Assembly: GCA_016705575.1 (NCBI GenBank)
Contig: JADIXX010000001.1
Coordinates: forward strand, 62,001-126,000
DNA: 64,000 nt
Direction: 5' to 3'
DNA from: Candidatus Aalborgicola defluviihabitans
Lineage (GTDB): Bacteria > Pseudomonadota > Gammaproteobacteria > Burkholderiales > Burkholderiaceae_C
Below, piece by piece: positions 26,530 to 34,366 of the stretch. The notes beneath the pieces were generated by a model that had not been told where the DNA came from, ran no database searches, and saw nothing but the letters and a program-made list of their open reading frames with translations. A program made the translations under genes and the position numbers. Position 1 is the stretch's first letter. Each line of letters opens with the position of its first letter.

Positions 26530-26569
26530 GATTGATTGGATCAATCAAACCCACTACTTCCATAGTGGG
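26530..26569. promoter_or_regulatory. Two inverted repeats upstream of ahpC
   Basis: GATTGAT-TGG-ATCAATC (26530-26546) and CCCACTA-CTTCCA-TAGTGGG (26550-26569) are both perfect inverted repeats, adjacent to each other and 52-91 bases before the ahpC start. OxyR is the usual regulator of ahpC in this group and binds extended dyads, but neither repeat matches the OxyR ATAG/CTAT consensus well, so the binding protein is open. Confidence 0.5.
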
Positions 26570-26620
26570 GCTAAACTTCATCCTGTTCACTTGTAGAACG
26601 TAACCAAGAGGAAAACAACC

Positions 26621-27196
26621 ATGTCCCTGATCAATACCCAAGTCCAGCCTTTCAAGACCACCGCTTTCGTTAACCGCAGCGGCAAGGGTGAATTCATCGA
26701 TCTGACCGAGCAGTCCCTCAAGGGCAAGTGGTCCGTGCTGATTTTTATGCCTGCCGCATTCACTTTCAATTGCCCCACTGAAATTGAAGACGCGGCTGAG
26801 CACTATGCCGAGTTCCAAAAGGCCGGTGCAGAGGTCTACATTGTTACCACCGACACGCATTTCTCGCACAAGGTATGGCACGAAACCTCCGACGCCGTTG
26901 GCAAGGCCAAGTTCCCGCTGGTGGGCGACCCCACCCACACGCTGACCAACGCCTTTGGCGTGCACATTCCTGAAGAAGGCTTGGCACTGCGTGGCACCTT
27001 CATCATCAACCCGGACCTGGTGATCAAGACGCTGGAAATCCACTCCAACGAAATCGCCCGTGACGTGAAGGAAACCGTGCGCAAGTTGAAGGCTGCCCAG
27101 TACACCGCTGCCCACCCCGGCCAAGTGTGCCCTGCCAAGTGGCAAGAAGGCGCCAAGACCATTACTCCATCGCTGGACCTGGTTGGCAAAATCTAA
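26621..27196 (+). CDS. ahpC: Alkyl hydroperoxide reductase peroxiredoxin subunit AhpC
   Basis: The 191-residue two-cysteine peroxiredoxin has the peroxidatic Cys in FTFNCPTEIED (near residue 48) and the resolving Cys in HPGQVCPAKW (near residue 168). The family usually reads FTFVCPTE, so Val is Asn here, which is not known to harm catalysis. It reduces H2O2 and organic peroxides and is recycled by AhpF, encoded 167 bases downstream. AAGAGGA lies 8 bases before the ATG. A strong terminator follows, so ahpF probably has its own promoter. Confidence 0.95.
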   Translation: MSLINTQVQPFKTTAFVNRSGKGEFIDLTEQSLKGKWSVLIFMPAAFTFNCPTEIEDAAEHYAEFQKAGAEVYIVTTDTHFSHKVWHETSDAVGKAKFPLVGDPTHTLTNAFGVHIPEEGLALRGTFIINPDLVIKTLEIHSNEIARDVKETVRKLKAAQYTAAHPGQVCPAKWQEGAKTITPSLDLVGKI

Positions 27197-27241
27197 GTAG
27201 CCAACAACCTTTGCCTGCGCCCCGCAAAGGGGCGCAACCCA

Positions 27242-27290
27242 GCCGGACTGCGTCAAGGTGCGTGTGCACCTTGCTGTCCGGCATTTTATT
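27242..27290 (+). terminator. Intrinsic terminator after ahpC
   Basis: Arms GCCGGAC (27242-27248) and GTCCGGC (27276-27282) enclose an inner stem CAAGGTGC-GTGT-GCACCTTG, giving a long hairpin followed by ATTTTATT. It lies 46 bases after the ahpC stop. Confidence 0.85.
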
Positions 27291-27296
27291 GAATAA

Positions 27297-27350
27297 ATTG
27301 GCCTCTAGCCTTCGTAGAATATACGTAGACCGCTATTAAATATATAGCTA
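27297..27350 (+). repeat. Interspersed repeat, copy between ahpC and ahpF
   Basis: ATTGGCCTCTAGCCTTCGT, then GAATATACGTA, then CGCTATTAAATATATAGC. It follows the ahpC terminator at once and ends 13 bases before the ahpF start, so it forms most of the ahpF leader. Confidence 0.75.
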
Positions 27351-27363
27351 AAAGGAACTCACC

Positions 27364-28920
27364 ATGCTCGACGATACCCTCAAAGCCCAACTCGCCGCCT
27401 ATCTGGAGCGTGTGACTCTGCCGTTCGAGATGGTGGCCTCCCTGGATGACTCTGAAACCAGCCGCGACATGCGTTCGCTGCTGGAAACCATCCAGGGCCT
27501 GCGCGCCGACATGATTAGCGTGCGTTTTGACGGCGCCGATGCCCGCAAGCCGTCCTTCAGCTTGCAGCGTACCGGCACGGCCACCAGCCTGCGCTTTGCG
27601 GGCTTGCCCCTGGGCCATGAGTTCACCTCGCTGGTGCTGGCCTTGCTGTGGACCGGTGGCCACCCGCCCAAGGTGGAGCAAGACGTGATCGACCAGATCA
27701 AATCGCTGGATGGCGACTTCAACTTTGACGTCTACATGAGCTTGACTTGCCACAATTGCCCCGATGTGGTGCAGGCACTGGCGCTCATGGCCATTTTCAA
27801 TCCCAAGGTCAAGACCACGGTGATTGAGGGCGGTGCCTTCCAACAAGAGGTGACCGAGCGTGACATCATGGCCGTTCCCATGGTGTTTCTCAATGGCCAA
27901 ATGTTCAGTTCTGGCCACATGCTGGTGGAAGAAATTGTCGGCAAGCTCGACACCGGCGCTGCCGCCAAAGATGCTGCCAAGCTTTCCGCCAAAGACCCGT
28001 ATGACGTGCTCATCATCGGTGGTGGTCCCGCAGGCGCCGCAGCGGCGATATACGCCGCCCGCAAAGGTATTCGCACTGGCGTAGCCGCCGAGCGCTTTGG
28101 TGGCCAGGTGAACGACACCATGGCCATTGAAAACTACCCCTCGGTACAAGAAACCGACGGCCCTAAATTTGCTGCCGCGCTGGAATCGCAAACCCGCTCA
28201 TACGGCGTAGACATCATGAACTTGCAAGTGGCGCAAAGCTTGGTGCCTGCAGCAGAGCCCGGTGGTTTGATCGAGGTGAAGCTGGCCAACGGTGGCTCAC
28301 TCAAATCCAAGACCGTCATCTTGTCCACCGGCGCACGCTGGCGCAATGTCAACGTACCCGGCGAGCAGGAATACAAAAACAAGGGCGTGGCCTACTGTCC
28401 GCACTGCGACGGCCCGCTGTTCAAAGGCAAAGACGTGGCGGTGATTGGTGGCGGCAACTCAGGCATAGAGGCGGCTATCGACCTGGCCGGTGTGGTCAAG
28501 CACGTCACGGTCATAGAGTTTATGCCCGAACTCAAAGCCGACGCCGTGCTGGTGAAAAAACTGCACAGCCTGCCCAACGTGACGGTGCACACCAATGCGC
28601 AGACCATGGAAATTACCGGCCAGGACGGTAAGGTCAATGGCTTGAAATACAAGGACCGCGCCACCGAGGCAGAGCACTTGGTCAAGCTCGAAGGCGTGTT
28701 CGTGCAAATCGGCCTGGTTCCCAACACCGAATGGCTCAAAGGTACGGTGGAACTAAGCAAGTTTGGCGAAATCATTGTGGATGCCAAAGGCCACACCAAC
28801 GTGCCCGGAGTGTTTGCGGCGGGTGACTGCACGACAGTGCCTTTCAAGCAGATCGTGATTGCTGCGGGTGATGGGTCAAAGGCGGCACTGAGTGCGTTTG
28901 ATCACCTGATCCGTCACTGA
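27364..28920 (+). CDS. ahpF: Alkyl hydroperoxide reductase flavoprotein subunit AhpF
   Basis: The 518-residue flavoprotein has AAGGA before the ATG. The N-terminal thioredoxin-like half carries the CXXC LTCHNCPD (near residue 130). The thioredoxin-reductase half carries the FAD site IIGGGPAGAAAAIYAARKG, the redox pair YCPHCDGP (near residue 345), and the NAD(P)H site VIGGGNSGIEAAIDLAG. The C-terminal FAAGDCTTVPFKQIVIAAGDG is standard. It passes electrons from NADH to AhpC. Length matches E. coli AhpF (521). Confidence 0.96.
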   Translation: MLDDTLKAQLAAYLERVTLPFEMVASLDDSETSRDMRSLLETIQGLRADMISVRFDGADARKPSFSLQRTGTATSLRFAGLPLGHEFTSLVLALLWTGGHPPKVEQDVIDQIKSLDGDFNFDVYMSLTCHNCPDVVQALALMAIFNPKVKTTVIEGGAFQQEVTERDIMAVPMVFLNGQMFSSGHMLVEEIVGKLDTGAAAKDAAKLSAKDPYDVLIIGGGPAGAAAAIYAARKGIRTGVAAERFGGQVNDTMAIENYPSVQETDGPKFAAALESQTRSYGVDIMNLQVAQSLVPAAEPGGLIEVKLANGGSLKSKTVILSTGARWRNVNVPGEQEYKNKGVAYCPHCDGPLFKGKDVAVIGGGNSGIEAAIDLAGVVKHVTVIEFMPELKADAVLVKKLHSLPNVTVHTNAQTMEITGQDGKVNGLKYKDRATEAEHLVKLEGVFVQIGLVPNTEWLKGTVELSKFGEIIVDAKGHTNVPGVFAAGDCTTVPFKQIVIAAGDGSKAALSAFDHLIRH

Positions 28921-28999
28921 GCAATCGAGTGGTCCCGGCATGGTCTTGAGGCTATAGTGCAAGCAGCGAATCTGCTGTGTTGAGTTAGCCTTCAAACCC

Positions 29000-29461
29000 A
29001 TGCTCTCACTAGACCACAAAATTCCACCTCCAGTGATCGCACTGATTTGTGCGGCATTGGCTTGGATTCTTGCGCACTTCACGCCAGGGTTGGGCTATCT
29101 TGTGCCCGCTCGCATCCCGATCATTGTGTTGCTTGTATTGATTGGCCTCGCGCTCGATATTTCTGGGCTAATGTCCTTCCGCAAAGCCAAGACTACATTC
29201 AATCCACTTGCACCGGGTCGATCGAAGTCCATCGTTCAAAACGGACCGTACCAATTTACCCGGAACCCCATGTACCTCGGCATGGTTTTTAATCTGTTGG
29301 GACTTTGCGTATATTTTGAAAATCCATTGACCCTGGTTGCGGTCGTCGTTTTTGTTGCGTACATCACGCGCTTCCAGATCATCCCGGAAGAACGAATCCT
29401 CTTGGCGAAATTTGGTGACTCTTACGCGCAGTACACACGATCTGTCAGGCGCTGGCTCTGA
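29000..29461 (+). CDS. Isoprenylcysteine/phospholipid methyltransferase-family membrane protein
   Basis: The 153-residue protein has four membrane helices and the ICMT/PEMT C-terminal pattern GPYQFTRNPMYLGMVFNLLG, followed by IPEERILLAKFGDSYAQYTRSVRRWL. Bacterial members are small integral-membrane methyltransferases of uncertain substrate. The stop codon overlaps the start of the following broken gene (TGATG), so both were once coupled. Confidence 0.85.
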   Translation: MLSLDHKIPPPVIALICAALAWILAHFTPGLGYLVPARIPIIVLLVLIGLALDISGLMSFRKAKTTFNPLAPGRSKSIVQNGPYQFTRNPMYLGMVFNLLGLCVYFENPLTLVAVVVFVAYITRFQIIPEERILLAKFGDSYAQYTRSVRRWL

Positions 29462-29766
29462 TGGCAGCCAGTACGATCATTACCGTCCTCTCCAATCTTG
29501 CGGCAAGTGGCGAACCTAGCATGGTCGTTTCCGAGCCCTTGCTAGACCTTCGCGTTTAAATTGCATCTTTGCAATCGGCCGTAGATAACCTCAAAGAGGA
29601 AATGCAGTCTGCCGCGGAGCTCATCAAGCTTTTGGCCGGGCAAAACACCGTACTGGTCCAACGCGTCGAGGTCAATCGTCTTCGCCTGGTCCGCCAAGCT
29701 ATCGCCGGAACAGTGGTTGGCATAGCGTTGCTGACTGGCATCCTCTGTTTGCTCTTCAAACCGTGA
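29461..29766 (+). pseudogene. Small coiled-coil membrane protein gene interrupted by one stop codon
   Basis: From the ATG at 29461 the frame reads 33 residues to DLRV, meets TAA at 29557-29559, and continues in the same frame as IASLQSAVDNLKEEMQSAAE and a C-terminal helix VVGIALLTGILCLLF. The two parts together form one sensible protein of about 101 residues: coiled coil followed by a membrane anchor. A single change of TAA to GAA would restore Val-Glu-Ile. I recall similar short proteins of unknown role in Comamonadaceae. Restart at the TTG at 29569 (65 residues) is possible but has no ribosome site. Confidence 0.6.
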
Positions 29767-29875
29767 CCCCTGAGTCCTTCACGTCAAACGCTAATCGCAG
29801 TAAGGTCTAAATTCAACAATAGGCGCCGATAGGATCAATGTCGTTATCCTCAATGCCTGTTAACAGGAGATAGAT

Positions 29876-30106
29876 ATGGCTGATACTTGGCTCCCATCAT
29901 TGATCACTGCCACACCCCAGGAAGGTTTTGAACTGGCAATCACGCTCAGTCGGCGCGGTGTGAAATACACCCAACCCGACATGGAAACGCTGAAGAAGCT
30001 GCGTGCAGATTACGCAGAGTCCGCCGATGGACTGACGGCTGCATCACAGGTCATTGCAGTCAACTTTCAGACGGTTGCGGCCGCAAACAATTACTGGCGC
30101 CCCTGA
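29876..30106 (+). CDS. Small hypothetical protein
   Basis: The 76-residue protein (MADTWLPSLITATPQEGFEL) has CAGGAG nine bases before its ATG, codon use like its neighbours, no signal peptide, no membrane helix and no cysteine. I do not recognise the family. It stands alone between the broken small gene and narX, with 109 bases before it and 134 after it, in which I see no other gene. Confidence 0.65.
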   Translation: MADTWLPSLITATPQEGFELAITLSRRGVKYTQPDMETLKKLRADYAESADGLTAASQVIAVNFQTVAAANNYWRP

Positions 30107-30240
30107 CAGTAACCGAATGCAAGCCGCAGCAACGTTGAAAGCGCTGCAGTTGTAACTTTGGTAGGTGGCCCGCCTGTATAGGGACTAGACTCATGTGTTC
30201 GGGTGTGACTGTGCATCACAAGCCGATTGCATGACACAAA

Positions 30241-32169
30241 ATGAAGCAAGGTTCCACTCTCGCCAGCAAACTTATTCGAATTGGAGCCAGTCTTCTGGCG
30301 GTCGCGCTGGCGTCGATTAGCTTGACGCTTTGGGTAACTTGGCAGCTTGAAGGCGGTGCCGCTGCGGTGAATGAGGCGGGCCGCATGCGCATGCAAACTT
30401 GGCGTTTGGTCAGCACGGTGCAGACCGAACACCAGCCCGGCGACGTGCTAAGTTTGGTGAATCAATTTGACCAGAGCTTGGCCTTGTTGCGATCGGGTGA
30501 TGCGGCCCGCCCCCTGTTCGTTCCATGGGATGAGTCCGTAAGCCGTCAGTTTACGCGAGTGGAGTCCATTTGGCTCCATCAACGCGGGCAATGGCTCAAT
30601 GGTGAGCACATTCCGCCATCGGACGCCATCGCAGCAACCAGCGAGTTTGTCCATGCCATAGACGGGTTCGTTCTTGCGATTGAACATCAGCTATCGCGAT
30701 TGACGGCCATTCTCAATTTGTCTCAGTTTGTCATGATGGTCCTAGCCATCGGCGGTGCCGTATTGGTTTTGTACACGGGATATCAATATGTCATCAACCC
30801 GTTGGCCAATCTGCACCAGGGTTTGCACAAAGTGGAAGAAGGTGATTTCACCAGCCGGGTCGAAGTTGATACGCAGGATGAATTTGGAAAGGTTGCGACC
30901 GGCTTCAACTTGATGGCTTCGCGGTTGCAGTCTCTCTACGAGGGCCTTGAAGCACAGGTTGTTGCCAAGACGCAGCATATTGAATCGCAGCGTGCGCGCA
31001 TTGAGGCGCTGTATGAATTGAGCGCCTTTTTGGCCGGCGTCAACAAAGTAGAAGACCTTTCCAAAGGTTTTGCGCAGCGTGTGCGGGCCGTCATGAAGGC
31101 GGACGCGGTCGCAGTGCGCTGGTTGGATGAGGCCAACCAACGGTATCTCATTCTTGCTTCCGATTGTTTCCCGCAAAGCCTGCTCGAAGCTGAACGAAGC
31201 GTTTTGGTCGGCGCCTGCGCGTGTGGCAACCTGGCGTTGAATGCGCGTACCCGCGTTATCCCCATCGCAGTTGATAGCGTCGAACCTGCGCGGCTGTGTT
31301 CTCGCGCAGGGTTTCAATCACTGGTGAGTGTCCCCATCCGCTTGCAGCAGCGGTTGATTGGTGAGATAGATTTGCTGTATCGCAACCCGGTAGAACTTAA
31401 CCATGATGAAATGGAGTTGCTGGACACCATGGCCAGCCATCTGGCCAGTGCCATGGAAGGTTTTCGTGCCGCAGCGCTGGAGCGCGAGGCCGCAGTTGGC
31501 GAAGAGCGCGCGTTGCTGGCGCGGGAGTTGCACGATTCGATTGCCCAGTCGCTTGCTTTTCTAAAAATCCAGGTGCAATTGGCGCGGGTTGCCACGCAAA
31601 GGGAGCAAGCGACCCAGCTGCAAACGGCCTTGAATGAATTGGATGAGGGCCTGCGCGAAAGCATCAACGACGTGCGTGAACTATTGGTGCACTTTCGAAC
31701 CCGCACCAACACGGATGATGTGGAAAGTGCGCTCCAGGAAACATTGCAGAAATTCAGGCATCAAACTGGTTTGCAAGCACTGTTGCAGGTTCAGGGTGAG
31801 GGGTTGCCATTGCCGGCAGACGTTCAAATCCAGGTTTTGCATGTGGTGCAAGAAGCGTTGTCCAACGTTCGCAAACACGCCGTGGCCTCACAAGTCAGCC
31901 TTGAAGTCTCCAAAGGGTCAAACTGGCGTTTTGTCGTGCGTGACAACGGTGCCGGTTTTGATATCGTTCAGAGTAAGGGCGAGGGCCATGTCGGACTCAA
32001 GATCATGAAAGAGCGGGCGCAGCAAATTGGAGCGACCGTTGAGGTATCGTCGTCACCAGGGCAAGGAACATCCGTAACGCTGATTCTGCCCGAGCACCCA
32101 GTTAGCGGAGTTGTTGTGTCTGCAGACCCTGAACGCACTGTATTGTCTGAACCCGTCGCAAGAATTTAG
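30241..32169 (+). CDS. narX: Nitrate/nitrite sensor histidine kinase NarX-type
   Basis: The 642-residue kinase has membrane helices near residues 12-35 and 160-182 around a periplasmic domain that begins with the P-box-like NEAGRMRMQTWRL, the ligand-binding helix of NarX/NarQ. HAMP, a signalling helix and a GAF-like domain with cysteines (GACACGN ... ARLCSRAGF) follow. The HisKA_3 helix reads LLARELHDSIAQSLAFLK and the ATPase domain has VVQEALSNVRKHA and DNGAGFD. It senses nitrate and phosphorylates NarL, encoded 7 bases downstream. No clear ribosome site precedes the ATG. Confidence 0.92.
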   Translation: MKQGSTLASKLIRIGASLLAVALASISLTLWVTWQLEGGAAAVNEAGRMRMQTWRLVSTVQTEHQPGDVLSLVNQFDQSLALLRSGDAARPLFVPWDESVSRQFTRVESIWLHQRGQWLNGEHIPPSDAIAATSEFVHAIDGFVLAIEHQLSRLTAILNLSQFVMMVLAIGGAVLVLYTGYQYVINPLANLHQGLHKVEEGDFTSRVEVDTQDEFGKVATGFNLMASRLQSLYEGLEAQVVAKTQHIESQRARIEALYELSAFLAGVNKVEDLSKGFAQRVRAVMKADAVAVRWLDEANQRYLILASDCFPQSLLEAERSVLVGACACGNLALNARTRVIPIAVDSVEPARLCSRAGFQSLVSVPIRLQQRLIGEIDLLYRNPVELNHDEMELLDTMASHLASAMEGFRAAALEREAAVGEERALLARELHDSIAQSLAFLKIQVQLARVATQREQATQLQTALNELDEGLRESINDVRELLVHFRTRTNTDDVESALQETLQKFRHQTGLQALLQVQGEGLPLPADVQIQVLHVVQEALSNVRKHAVASQVSLEVSKGSNWRFVVRDNGAGFDIVQSKGEGHVGLKIMKERAQQIGATVEVSSSPGQGTSVTLILPEHPVSGVVVSADPERTVLSEPVARI

Positions 32170-32176
32170 TACCCCT

Positions 32177-32881
32177 ATGAAACCTATCCAATTGTTGGTG
32201 GTTGATGACCACACACTGTTTCGCCGCGGCTTGATTGCTTTGCTTTTACAAGATGGACGGTTTGAAGTAGTTGCACAGGCAGCCGATATTGGGCAAGCGT
32301 TACGTTGTGTGGAACTCGGTGTGCCGGACCTGATTTTGCTGGACAACCATTTGCCAGGTGTTCGCGGCGTTGATGGCATAGGTGCTTTGAGGGCCGCCTT
32401 TCCGGGCGCATCGGTCCTGATGCTCACGGTCAGTGAAAATGAAGATGATCTGGCCGCAGCCCTGCAGGCGGGTGCGGATGGGTATTTGTTAAAGACTGTT
32501 GAAACAGAGCAATTGTGCGAATCCATTGTGAAAGTGTTGGCCGGCGAGTCTGTTGTCAGCCCCGAGATGATGACCAAGTTTGTCAGCGTATTCCGCGGCA
32601 AACAGACACACGCCGGCGCTGTGGTAGCGGAGAGTTCAAGTCCTGCACTGAGCCAGGTTCCCGTGGTGGCCTCTGGCTCCGCAAATCTCGATTTGCTGTC
32701 GGCGCGTGAAAGGGAAATTCTTGCTTTGATCGCTCAGGGTAGCAGTAACAAAGCGATTGCACGCAAACTCGATATTGCTGAAACCACAGTAAAAATTCAT
32801 GTCCAGCACATTTTTCGCAAGCTTCAATTGAGCTCCCGCGTTCAGGCTGCCGTCTTCGCGGCTGGGTTTGGCCTTGCCTGA
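32177..32881 (+). CDS. narL: Nitrate/nitrite response regulator NarL-type
   Basis: I start at the ATG at 32177 (MKPIQLLVVDDHTLFRRGL); an in-frame upstream start would lie inside narX. The 234-residue protein has a receiver domain (DD pair, acceptor Asp in LILLDNHLPGVRG, Lys in GYLLKTVE) and a LuxR-type DNA-binding domain from about residue 170 (LSAREREILALIAQGSSNKAIARKL). With NarX it should activate the narK1K2GHJI operon that follows 189 bases later. Confidence 0.93.
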   Translation: MKPIQLLVVDDHTLFRRGLIALLLQDGRFEVVAQAADIGQALRCVELGVPDLILLDNHLPGVRGVDGIGALRAAFPGASVLMLTVSENEDDLAAALQAGADGYLLKTVETEQLCESIVKVLAGESVVSPEMMTKFVSVFRGKQTHAGAVVAESSSPALSQVPVVASGSANLDLLSAREREILALIAQGSSNKAIARKLDIAETTVKIHVQHIFRKLQLSSRVQAAVFAAGFGLA

Positions 32882-32910
32882 TGCAGTTATTGTTCGTCGG
32901 AATCAGCCAA

Positions 32911-33042
32911 AAGGAGTAGTTCTTTGGAACTATGGACTCCTTAATGAGGCGTTTCTACTGAATGGGATCGACGTAGTAGTCCTTTTGATTGATTTGGTGA
33001 CTCCCTTTGATGGATGGTCAACGTGTCAAGAAGCCTTGACAC
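32911..33042. promoter_or_regulatory. narL-narK1 intergenic region with two inverted repeats
   Basis: First repeat: AAGGAGTAGTTC (32911-32922) pairs with GAACT and ACTCCTT (ending 32942) across a TTTG loop with a 4-base bulge. Second: GTGTCAAG-AAGC-CTTGACAC (33023-33042), a perfect 8-bp stem, 28 bases before narK1. No T run follows either, so they are not plain terminators. I find no good FNR box (TTGAT-N4-ATCAA) here. They may be operators or leader structures. Confidence 0.45.
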
Positions 33043-33070
33043 TCTGGCCATAACCCATTGGAGAGGAATC

Positions 33071-34339
33071 ATGGCCGCTGAATTGAGCAATTCCAAGAAA
33101 GCATGGTCGGTACTGATCGTCAGCACGCTGGCGTTTACCGTTTGCTTCATGGTGTGGATGATGTTTGCCGTCATTGGCATACCATTGAAGAAAACATTGG
33201 GCTTGAACGCCACCGAGTTCGGCCTGCTGACCTCAATGCCGGTGCTCTCAGGCTCGCTGGTGCGGGTGCCGTTGGGCATCTGGACCGACAAGTATGGCGG
33301 TCGCATTGTGATGGCAGCGCTGCTGGCCATTACCGTGCCAGCCATTTGGTTGATGTCCTATGCCACAGCCTACTGGCACTTTCTGGCCATCGGCTTGGTG
33401 TTGGGCTTGGCCGGTGGGTCTTTTTCGGTGGGTACACCCTATGTAGCCCGATGGTTTCCCAAGAACCGCCAAGGTATGGCCATGGGCGTATTTGGCGCGG
33501 GGAACTCGGGTGCGGCGTTCAATAAGTTTGTAGCCCCCGTGTTACTGGTGGCCTTTGGCTGGACCATGGTTCCCAAGGTCTATGCCGCCATCATGCTGGG
33601 CACGCTCATTCTGTTCTGGTTTGGCAGTGCCAGTGACCCCAGCCATCTGGTGCCGTCCAACGTCAAGTTCACCGATCAGCTCAAGGCGCTCAAAGACCCG
33701 CGCGTGCTCAAGTACTGCCAGTACTACAGCATTGTGTTTGGAGGCTATGTGGCGTTGTCGCTGTGGATGGTGCAGTACTACGTGGGTGAGTACGGTCTGG
33801 ACATTCGTATTGCCGCGTTGTTGGCGGCTTGTTTCTCTTTGCCCGGCGGTGTACTGCGCGCCGTCGGTGGCATCATGTCGGACAAGTTTGGAGCCCACAG
33901 CGTGACCTGGTGGGTGATGTGGGTGAGCTGGATTTGCTTGTTCCTGCTGTCGTATCCGCAGACCGATTTCACCGTGGTGACCGTCAACGGACCCACCACG
34001 TTCCATCTGGGCTTGAATGTCTACATGTTCACCGCATTGATGTTCACTCTGGGCATGGCCATGGCGTTTGGCAAGGCCAGCGTCTTCAAATACATAAGCG
34101 ATGACTACCCAGGCAACATCGGTGCCATCAGTGGCATTGTGGGGTTAGCCGGCGGCATGGGTGGTTTTATCCTGCCAATCCTGTTTGGCATTTTGATGGA
34201 CGTGACCGGTATTCGCTCCAGCGCTTTCATGCTGTTGTATGGCGTGGTCTGGGTGTCACTCATCTGGATGTACTGGACCGAAGTGCGTCGGGCTGAAGTG
34301 ATGGGCAGTAACGCCAAAGCCTTTTCCTTGCAAAGCTAA
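33071..34339 (+). CDS. narK1: Nitrate/nitrite MFS transporter, NarK1 type
   Basis: I start at the ATG at 33071, with GAGAGGA six bases upstream; 422 residues and 12 membrane helices. The pattern GIPLKKTLGLNATEFGLLTSMPVLSGSLVRVPLGIWTDKYGG and GLAGGSFSVGTPYVARWFPKN are nitrate porter features, including the conserved Arg of helix 2. NarK1-type porters probably run nitrate:proton symport. It is the first gene of the nitrate respiration operon, with narK2 27 bases downstream. Confidence 0.93.
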   Translation: MAAELSNSKKAWSVLIVSTLAFTVCFMVWMMFAVIGIPLKKTLGLNATEFGLLTSMPVLSGSLVRVPLGIWTDKYGGRIVMAALLAITVPAIWLMSYATAYWHFLAIGLVLGLAGGSFSVGTPYVARWFPKNRQGMAMGVFGAGNSGAAFNKFVAPVLLVAFGWTMVPKVYAAIMLGTLILFWFGSASDPSHLVPSNVKFTDQLKALKDPRVLKYCQYYSIVFGGYVALSLWMVQYYVGEYGLDIRIAALLAACFSLPGGVLRAVGGIMSDKFGAHSVTWWVMWVSWICLFLLSYPQTDFTVVTVNGPTTFHLGLNVYMFTALMFTLGMAMAFGKASVFKYISDDYPGNIGAISGIVGLAGGMGGFILPILFGILMDVTGIRSSAFMLLYGVVWVSLIWMYWTEVRRAEVMGSNAKAFSLQS

Positions 34340-34366
34340 GTTCTCAAATCGACAGGAATTCATACT

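Noticed and set aside
33011..33025. FNR-like TTGATGGATGGTCAA before narK1
   Set aside because: The half-sites are separated by five bases instead of four and the second is GTCAA, so it does not meet the consensus.
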